Positions 58,458 to 64,000 of a stretch of DNA of 64,000 nucleotides are shown in pieces. The notes beneath the pieces are model-generated. The model was not told the origin of the DNA, made no database searches, and saw only the letters and a list, made by a program, of their open reading frames with translations. Positions within the stretch are counted from its first letter, which is position 1; each line of letters begins with the position of its first letter. The translations under genes were made by a program, and so were the position numbers. The DNA is from CAKRJP01 sp963597615 (GTDB taxonomy: Bacteria; Bacillota; Clostridia; Lachnospirales; Lachnospiraceae), in contig CAVBQS010000035.1 in assembly GCA_963597615.1 (NCBI GenBank), positions 20,858-84,857 of the forward strand, given 5' to 3'.

Positions 58458-59987
58458 TTATTTCTCAGATTGCATACTAATAAATTGCTCTGTATAAGCA
58501 TTTAATACAGCAACTAATTTTTCTTCTGTGGCTTTCTCAAGCTTTCCGCCGGAGTGAACCAGCCGGACAAATTCCAGTCCCTCTGTGTCTGTATCCAAAT
58601 AGCGGAAGAGGCCTGCCTCATATTCCTTCACATCCTTAGTATTTACCTTAGCTAAAAGATTGTGGGTAGCAGCATAAATAATTGCTACCTGTTTTTCTAC
58701 AGAAACAGGAGACTCCTGATTTTGCTTCAGAATCTCTACGATACGCTCTCCCTGAGCCAGACGGGCCTTGGTGTCTTCATCCAGGTCAGATCCAAACTGG
58801 GCAAATCCCTGTAACTCACGGTACTGGGAATACAGAAGCTTCAAGTTACCGGATACCTGTTTCATAGCCTTCACCTGGGCGTTACCACCTACACGGGATA
58901 CAGAAATACCTGGGTTTACCGCCGGCATGATTCCGGAGTGGAACATCTCGGTCTCCAGGTAAATCTGTCCGTCTGTAATAGAAATAACATTGGTTGGGAT
59001 ATACGCAGATACATCTCCTGCCTGGGTCTCAATAATAGGAAGGGCCGTCAGGGATCCTGCTCCGTGGGCATCATCCATTTTTGCTGCTCTCTCAAGAAGT
59101 CTTGAGTGAAGATAGAAGACGTCTCCTGGATAAGCCTCGCGTCCTGGCGGTCTTCTGATCAAAAGAGACAGGGCACGATAGGCCACCGCATGCTTACTAA
59201 GGTCATCATAGATAACCAGGGCATGCTTTCCATTTGCCATAAAATACTCACCGATGGAGCAACCTGTATATGGGGCAATATACTGCAGCGGTGCTGCATC
59301 AGATGCAGTAGCTGCTACTACTACGGTGTAATCCATAGCTCCCGCTCTTTGCAGTTTCTCTACTAAAGTTGCAACCGTGGACCGCTTCTGTCCAATGGCA
59401 ACATAAATACAAATAACATCTCCGCCCTTCTGATTTAAGATCGTATCAATGGCGATCTGTGTCTTACCAGTCTGACGGTCTCCAATAATCAACTCACGCT
59501 GTCCACGACCGATAGGGATCATGGAGTCGATGGCTTTGATACCGGTCTGTAAAGGCTCCGTAACGGGCTGTCTCTCGCAGATACCCGGCGCCGGGCTTTC
59601 TACTGCACGAAACTCACTGGTCTCAATGGGACCTGCTCCGTCGATGGGCTGACCCAATGCATTTACAACACGACCGATCATGGCATCTCCAACAGGTACA
59701 GACACAACCTTTCCGGTACGTTTTACTGTCTGGCCTTCTCCAATCTTTTCATCGGAACCGAAGACTACGATGGATACCATGTTCTCTTCCAAATTCTGTG
59801 CCATACCGAAGCTTCCATCTTCAAATTCAAGAAGCTCTCCAGCCATACAAGCCGTCAGTCCACTGGCTCTTGCAATACCGTCACCTACGGAAAGTATGGT
59901 GCCGGTTTCACTTTGCTGGATTGCATTGTCATAATATTTGATCTGGCTTCGGATGATTTTGGATATTTCTTCAGGTTTAAATTGCAT
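58458..59987 (-). CDS. atpA: F1 ATP synthase alpha subunit
   Basis: A 509-residue non-catalytic nucleotide-binding subunit. Walker A is GDRQTGKTQ near 170, and the PGREAYPGDVFYLHSRLLER stretch is typical of alpha. Alternates with beta in the F1 head. AAAGGATG lies about 13 bases before the ATG, a weaker site than its neighbours. The gene has the expected length. Confidence 0.97.
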   Translation of the reverse strand: MQFKPEEISKIIRSQIKYYDNAIQQSETGTILSVGDGIARASGLTACMAGELLEFEDGSFGMAQNLEENMVSIVVFGSDEKIGEGQTVKRTGKVVSVPVGDAMIGRVVNALGQPIDGAGPIETSEFRAVESPAPGICERQPVTEPLQTGIKAIDSMIPIGRGQRELIIGDRQTGKTQIAIDTILNQKGGDVICIYVAIGQKRSTVATLVEKLQRAGAMDYTVVVAATASDAAPLQYIAPYTGCSIGEYFMANGKHALVIYDDLSKHAVAYRALSLLIRRPPGREAYPGDVFYLHSRLLERAAKMDDAHGAGSLTALPIIETQAGDVSAYIPTNVISITDGQIYLETEMFHSGIMPAVNPGISVSRVGGNAQVKAMKQVSGNLKLLYSQYRELQGFAQFGSDLDEDTKARLAQGERIVEILKQNQESPVSVEKQVAIIYAATHNLLAKVNTKDVKEYEAGLFRYLDTDTEGLEFVRLVHSGGKLEKATEEKLVAVLNAYTEQFISMQSEK

Positions 59988-60035
59988 GTTTCCTATACCA
60001 TCCTTTATAGAATCATTTCTTTATCATTTTCTTTA

Positions 60036-60566
60036 TTAACTATTTAATTGCTTAGAAAGCCCATCCATCCGGCCCTTGAGGGTTCCGTCTAACTGCTTTC
60101 CGTCCATTTCCACGCGAAGCCCTGCCACTACAGAAACATCGATTTTCTGGATTAAAAGAACAGTCTTTCCGCTAACTTTTTCAAGCCTTGCCTTTAATCC
60201 CTTAGCCTGGGCCTCAGTAAGAGGCACCGCGCTGTATACCACTGCTTCTGTAATATTGTGGTCCACGTTATAACGTCTTGTGTACTCCTCACAGCATCCA
60301 GAAAACTCCCGAATGATGTTATGCTCACACAATAATTTCATAAAATTTAGTAAATAGTGCTCAACATTAGCACCGAAGGCGGTGTCTATAAGTTTCACTC
60401 TCTCCGTCTTCGGAATGGAAGGCTCCCCTAAGAGCTTAATATAATCCGGATTTTCACGGAATAATTCACGAACCTCTTTTAACTGCTCCATGAGCAGGTC
60501 CACCAGGCCCTCTTCCATAGCTAAATCATATAATCCACTACCATATACTTTAGCTGTCTGCGTCAT
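60036..60566 (-). CDS. atpH: F1 ATP synthase delta subunit
   Basis: A 176-residue stalk protein (OSCP family). It starts TAKVYGSGLYDLAMEEG, has FMKLLCEHNIIREF in the middle, and ends in the conserved VAGLRVEMDGKQLDGTLKG. It ties F1 to the b stalk. The start overlaps the b-subunit gene by 4 bases (ATGA), with GAGG just upstream. Confidence 0.94.
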   Translation of the reverse strand: MTQTAKVYGSGLYDLAMEEGLVDLLMEQLKEVRELFRENPDYIKLLGEPSIPKTERVKLIDTAFGANVEHYLLNFMKLLCEHNIIREFSGCCEEYTRRYNVDHNITEAVVYSAVPLTEAQAKGLKARLEKVSGKTVLLIQKIDVSVVAGLRVEMDGKQLDGTLKGRMDGLSKQLNS

Positions 60567-61060
60567 GATGCCTCACCTACATTGGAAATAAATTCATCAA
60601 TCAGTTTCTCATGATCCTTTTCGCTAATCTCTCGCTCGATCACCTTACCGGCAATCTCCATAGCTATGCCGCCAATCTCACCTTTAAGTTCACTGACAGC
60701 TTTCTTCTTCTCCTGTGCAATGTCACTTTCTGCCTTAGCTTTAATGGCTGCGGCCTGACGATTTGCCTCCTGAATTACCTCTTCGCTTTGAAGAGCAGCA
60801 CTCTTCTGGGCACTGCTAATAAGAGCATTGGCCTTCTCCTTGGCATCTGCCATGTTCTGCTCATACTCTGCCTTAATGGCATTGGCTTCTTCTTTTGCCT
60901 TCTGAGCTTCTGTAATTTCCGCCGTTGCCATGGCTTTTCTCTTCTCCAAAACCTCATTAATAGGTTTTAACAGGAAACGTTTAATCAGATATAGCTGAAT
61001 AAAAAGGTTGCAAATCTGCGCAACAAAGGTCCACGGGATAATTGTTACTAAATCCTGCAT
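60563..61060 (-). CDS. atpF: Fo ATP synthase b subunit
   Basis: A 165-residue peripheral stalk protein. An N-terminal membrane segment (about 7-25, PWTFVAQICNLFIQLYLIKR) is followed by a long, highly charged helix (about 30-150, Ala/Glu/Lys-rich). AAGGAGG precedes the ATG. Typical length for the family. Confidence 0.94.
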   Translation of the reverse strand: MQDLVTIIPWTFVAQICNLFIQLYLIKRFLLKPINEVLEKRKAMATAEITEAQKAKEEANAIKAEYEQNMADAKEKANALISSAQKSAALQSEEVIQEANRQAAAIKAKAESDIAQEKKKAVSELKGEIGGIAMEIAGKVIEREISEKDHEKLIDEFISNVGEAS

Positions 61061-61139
61061 CTTCGTGTCAAACCTCCTTCTTCTTGCATTCTGTTCCTAT
61101 AGTTAGGAAATTTCTTTCCTAAACCTATGGAATTTTTGA

Positions 61140-61418
61140 TTATCCCAAGTAACCCATGAAGAGTCCAGGTGCAACGAAGATCAAAAGAAGTCCTGTTACG
61201 AAACCGTAGATACCTGTTGTCTCTGCAAGAGCAACACCAAGAAGCATGGTTGATGTCACGTCACTTTTACACTCCGGCTGTCTTCCGATGGCTTCCAAAG
61301 CCTTAGCAACCGCATTACCTTCACCAATACCAGGTCCAACACCGGCGATAAGTGCAAGTCCGGCACCAATTCCACAACCCATTAACGCAATACCTTTAGC
61401 AAGTACTGTAAAATCCAT
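61140..61418 (-). CDS. atpE: Fo ATP synthase c subunit, likely Na+-binding
   Basis: A 92-residue hairpin of two membrane helices. The ion-binding Glu is Glu66 in VALAETTGIYGF, with Thr67, Thr68 and Tyr71 in the places of Ser66, Thr67 and Tyr70 of the Na+-type c ring of Ilyobacter. Glu33 in GPGIGEGNA replaces Gln32, giving the two-carboxylate site known from Fusobacterium. This suggests Na+ rather than H+ coupling. I start at the ATG at 61418 (AGGAGG upstream); the frame extends to 61445 without a second site. Confidence 0.95.
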   Translation of the reverse strand: MDFTVLAKGIALMGCGIGAGLALIAGVGPGIGEGNAVAKALEAIGRQPECKSDVTSTMLLGVALAETTGIYGFVTGLLLIFVAPGLFMGYLG

Positions 61419-61477
61419 AATAAATTCCTCCTGTAACTCCTTCAAGTTGAAGTATTTTGTTATTTTGTTTTATTTTT

Positions 61478-62239
61478 TTACTCTTCGCCAGCTTCTTGAG
61501 CGATATACATAATCGTCAGCATACTGAAGATAAATGCCTGCATACACGAAGTAAACCAGTCAAAATAGAATCCTGTAATAGCAGGAATACCTACATCAAA
61601 AATTGGTATTTGTGCAAGCAAGTGTCCTACTGCGCCCGGAATCAATCCAAGAACTGCAGTACTAAGAACCGCCAAAGATCCATAGATCAGACCACTGATA
61701 ACGATTCCCGAAAAAATATTTCCGAAGTGTCGACAAGCCATGGAAACCGGTGTCGAAATCTCTCCGAGAATATTAAATGGCGTCATAACAAAAATAGGTT
61801 CTGTGAACCCCTTTAGGTATCCGCCGAAGCCATTTGTCTTAAGCTTCTGGTATGTGATCATAATAAATACAACCACTGCCCATGCCGCCTCTGTGGACAA
61901 ATCGGCCGTTGGGCTTCTAAGCCCTGTTAGGCTGATGAGATTAGATACAAGACTGGTGCTGAACAAGGCCCCAACAAACGGTATCATGTAACGGAATCTC
62001 TCTCCCATGTTACCGATTACAAAATTGTTCAGGGTCTCAACGATCATTTCTGCCGCCGCTTGTCGCTTAGAAATGTTCTCTACCTTAAGATCCCTTGTTA
62101 GCCAAATACACAATCCTGTAATAATGATCATAACAATCCAGCTAACTACCAAAGTCTCACTAATCTGAAGATCTCCTAATATCGGAATGTTAAGCGGAAT
62201 GGTAAAATACACTTTAGGTCCGCTAATATCTATATTCAT
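61478..62239 (-). CDS. atpB: Fo ATP synthase a subunit
   Basis: A 253-residue polytopic membrane subunit. The stator Arg that faces the c-ring is in ACRHFGNIFSGIVISGLIYG. Other marks are MGERFRYMIPFVGALF and the last helix MQAFIFSMLTIMYI. Gives the ion channels of the motor. GGAGG precedes the ATG. The a-c-b-delta-alpha-gamma-beta-epsilon order is the standard one. Confidence 0.95.
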   Translation of the reverse strand: MNIDISGPKVYFTIPLNIPILGDLQISETLVVSWIVMIIITGLCIWLTRDLKVENISKRQAAAEMIVETLNNFVIGNMGERFRYMIPFVGALFSTSLVSNLISLTGLRSPTADLSTEAAWAVVVFIMITYQKLKTNGFGGYLKGFTEPIFVMTPFNILGEISTPVSMACRHFGNIFSGIVISGLIYGSLAVLSTAVLGLIPGAVGHLLAQIPIFDVGIPAITGFYFDWFTSCMQAFIFSMLTIMYIAQEAGEE

Positions 62240-62358
62240 AGTCTCACCTCCATTCTAAATTCTAAGAATTTCCGATATTCATGCATCCTATATTCAATTG
62301 TGTTTATGTAAAACTGTAAACAGTTTTAACTCTAGTTATTGCTATATCTATTCTTGTT

Positions 62359-62775
62359 TTAGTTCTCGTGGTCTTTTTTTCTCCACAGCACAGATAATTT
62401 CATTCCCCAGGACGGGAAAAGCAAAGGTAAAATTCCTGCCACCAACTGAAAGCATGGAAGCAGGGCTACCAAAACAACCCAGATTAACTGAATTCCCATT
62501 CTCCAAGAATAGCTAAGCTTCATCTTCTGTCTTGCCTGGTCCTGATCATCAGTGGCTGCCACATCCTGTACTGTTATGGCCATAAGATAGAAATTAGCCA
62601 CCGTTACAACTCCTCCCAAAATTCCTGACAGAAAGACCCGGTAATCTAAGGCCACCTTCTCCGGAGAGACAGCATGTGCCACTACAAAGCCAATCCACAT
62701 AAGAATTACCCCTACCAGGGTATAAATTGTCACATTGATCAATTCTTTTTTTGAGTCCAACTGAAGTTTTCCCAT
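62359..62775 (-). CDS. atpI: AtpI-like membrane protein of the ATP synthase operon
   Basis: A 138-residue protein with about four hydrophobic segments (ITLV-like helix near 14-34, then 46-68, 93-112 and a shorter one near 113-122) and basic ends. Its place, directly upstream of atpB, and its size match the ATP synthase subunit I family, which helps assemble the c-ring or supplies Mg2+. Sequence conservation in that family is low, so the assignment rests largely on position and topology. AGGAGG precedes the ATG. Confidence 0.75.
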   Translation of the reverse strand: MGKLQLDSKKELINVTIYTLVGVILMWIGFVVAHAVSPEKVALDYRVFLSGILGGVVTVANFYLMAITVQDVAATDDQDQARQKMKLSYSWRMGIQLIWVVLVALLPCFQLVAGILPLLFPSWGMKLSVLWRKKDHEN

Positions 62776-62786
62776 ACTTCCACCTC

Positions 62787-63128
62787 CTACATATGACTAT
62801 TAAAAGAAACTCTGGATCTTTTTTTCTTTTCCTTATCTTCCTTCTTCATAATGCGAAGATAAAGATTGTAAGCCACCATAAAGGAACTTCCCAGTCCGAA
62901 AAGAAATCCTACTATATAAAGCCATAGTCCAATCCCGGTATGGGCTGTCAGCCACCAGCAGCCTAAAATGCAAAGTACTGTAGGGGTTAAAAGAGACAGC
63001 CCAAGCTGGGTAACCATTGTAATATTTTTCATAAAATCGGAGAATGCAAAGAACTGCTGCGTAGATTTTCGAGAACGTCCCTCTTCCACAGAATTCAAGC
63101 CTTTCCCCATTCCTGGCTGTTCATCCAT
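62787..63128 (-). CDS. atpZ: AtpZ/AtpI-family membrane protein
   Basis: A 113-residue protein with a hydrophilic first part, two membrane helices (about 41-62 and 68-90) and a basic tail (KKEDKEKKKRSR). The pattern MVTQLGLSLLTPTVLCILGC and GLGSSFMVAYNLYLRIMKK is typical of AtpZ. It is thought to aid Mg2+ or c-ring assembly with AtpI. It starts the ATP synthase genes. GAGGG precedes the ATG. It follows trmL by 27 bases. Confidence 0.8.
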   Translation of the reverse strand: MDEQPGMGKGLNSVEEGRSRKSTQQFFAFSDFMKNITMVTQLGLSLLTPTVLCILGCWWLTAHTGIGLWLYIVGFLFGLGSSFMVAYNLYLRIMKKEDKEKKKRSRVSFNSHM

Positions 63129-63155
63129 AGACCTTGCCCTCTTTCAATAATGATT

Positions 63156-63650
63156 CTACCAATTGTTTAAATGATGAAGGTGCCCTTCCAAGTTCATATG
63201 TTCAAAATGATTCTGTCTAAGGGCTTCATAAAGAACCACCGCCACAGAATTCCCCAAATTCAATGACCGAATATCTCCCACCATAGGAATTCGGATGCAG
63301 TTTTCCTTATTCTCCACCAAAATTTCTTCCGGAATACCGGCACTTTCCTTACCAAACATAATGTAACAATCCGGTTCGTAAGCAGCCTCTGTATAGACCT
63401 TCCGTCCCTTGGTGGTGGCCATATAAATCTTAGCATTTGGATTCTTCTCTAAGAACTCCTCATAATTTACATAGGTAGTAACATCCAGTTCCTTCCAGTA
63501 GTCCATACCGGCCCGTTTCAGATTCTTCTCATTTAACCGAAATCCTAAAGGCTCGATCAGATGAAGTCTGGTATTTGTAGCCACACAGGTGCGGCCAATA
63601 TTCCCTGTATTTGCCGGAATTTCCGGCTCAAATAAAACGATATTTAACAT
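63156..63650 (-). CDS. trmL: tRNA (cytidine(34)-2'-O)-methyltransferase
   Basis: A 164-residue SPOUT methyltransferase. It starts LNIVLFEPEIPANTGNIGRT with the usual TrmL N-terminus; the SAM-binding knot has MFGKESAGIPEEIL, IRIPMVGDIRSLNLGNSVAV and a typical end. It modifies the wobble base of leucine tRNAs. Length matches TrmL. AGAAGGA precedes the ATG. It has a promoter upstream and only 27 bases before atpZ, so it may be the first gene of the ATP synthase operon. Confidence 0.92.
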   Translation of the reverse strand: MLNIVLFEPEIPANTGNIGRTCVATNTRLHLIEPLGFRLNEKNLKRAGMDYWKELDVTTYVNYEEFLEKNPNAKIYMATTKGRKVYTEAAYEPDCYIMFGKESAGIPEEILVENKENCIRIPMVGDIRSLNLGNSVAVVLYEALRQNHFEHMNLEGHLHHLNNW

Positions 63651-63714
63651 TGTTTTCGCTTCCTTCTAAATAGATTTTACAGGCGTTTTTTCCGACGCTT
63701 CTATCAATGCCTAT

Positions 63715-63744
63715 ATTGTAAAAGGAATTGCTATTAATAGTCAA
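63715..63744 (-). promoter_or_regulatory. Promoter of trmL and probably the ATP synthase operon
   Basis: On the minus strand TTGACT (63744-63739), 18 bases, then TACAAT (63720-63715). A leader of about 60 bases with a GCGT/ACGC hairpin leads to the trmL ATG. The rest of the 350-base end region has no gene that I can see. Confidence 0.6.
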
Positions 63745-63953
63745 TGGATTTCTATTCAGAGCACACTCTGTTATTTTCTTAACTATATTATAGGGTATCT
63801 GATTTTAAATAGCTTGTTCTTTTTTTAGTACTTTCTAACTATGTTTTTGCATAGCGAACTCACAAGACTTTCTTGTCCGCCCACTATATTAGCTATAGAT
63901 CTTCATACATTGCAATGGACATTTACGGTCAATTGTTGGGTTTTCAAAATCAT

Positions 63954-63997
63954 AACCACCCGTCCAACGGGTGGTTTGCTCTAGCCCTATAAGGGCT
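63954..63997. repeat. Two tight adjacent hairpins at the right edge
   Basis: AACCACCCGT and ACGGGTGGTT pair around CCA (63954-63976), and AGCCCT and AGGGCT pair around ATA (63983-63997), six bases apart. No ORF is near. The arrangement resembles the subterminal hairpins of IS200/IS605-type elements, whose body would lie beyond the window. A terminator is another possibility, although no T-run follows. Confidence 0.45.
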
Positions 63998-64000
63998 TGT

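Overview
The window looks like chromosome of a low-GC, Gram-positive anaerobe of the class Clostridia, most likely a gut Lachnospiraceae (inference). The signs are near-perfect AGGAGG ribosome binding sites, sigma-A promoters of the TTGACA/TATAAT kind, MecA, a PerR-type repressor next to a reverse-type rubrerythrin, a SAM riboswitch on metK, and an F-type ATP synthase operon that starts with AtpZ/AtpI-like genes. I saw no tRNA, rRNA, CRISPR array or complete insertion sequence.

Left part (1-10,650): housekeeping and stress genes. These are a truncated gene at the edge, a small orphan, mecA, a MATE exporter, a DUF1858 protein, a non-coding stretch with a DnaA-box cluster, perR and rubrerythrin, a two-component system, metK behind a SAM riboswitch and a terminator, murA and aroK.

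Middle part (10,690-47,320): the centre of interest. About 30 tightly packed minus-strand genes encode a phage-tail-like contractile injection system (CIS) with no capsid, terminase, integrase or lysis genes. The tail parts are one sheath, two tube proteins, a DUF4280/PAAR-like tip, a DUF4255 (Afp16/Pvc16-like) terminator, a probable coiled-coil tape measure, two CIS-tube-family adaptors, a gpD-like hub, a gpV-like spike, gp25, two baseplate J-like proteins, a gpI-like protein and an AAA+ ATPase. Interleaved with these are genes that are not standard tail parts. A membrane/envelope cassette lies at 33,992-42,333: a pseudokinase-like protein with a C-terminal membrane segment, a membrane protein with a degenerate class III cyclase domain, a MORN-repeat membrane protein, a secreted protein with a TolC-like helical body and a second secreted protein. 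A partner-switching set is present too: a STAS antagonist, an RsbW-like kinase and a SpoIIE-type PP2C phosphatase with a membrane sensor, but no sigma factor. An FtsE-like ABC ATPase without FtsX overlaps the RsbW-like gene. Divergently, a GHKL ATPase without a clear phospho-acceptor histidine and a 48-residue membrane protein form a short plus-strand operon. My reading is a cell-envelope-linked CIS whose assembly or firing is set by phospho-dependent partner switching. This is an inference from gene content and order.

Right part (47,410-64,000): a 1.9 kDa-residue-scale (1,924 aa) membrane-anchored surface protein with Ig-like and InlB-type repeats, including three 504-510 bp tandem modules; an Rpn-family nuclease gene with an in-frame 12-bp repeat; an aldose-1-epimerase-like gene; the complete F1Fo ATP synthase operon, whose c subunit carries a second Glu in the ion site and suggests Na+ coupling; and trmL, which probably starts the operon. 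The last 50 bases hold two tight hairpins that may be the edge of a mobile element.
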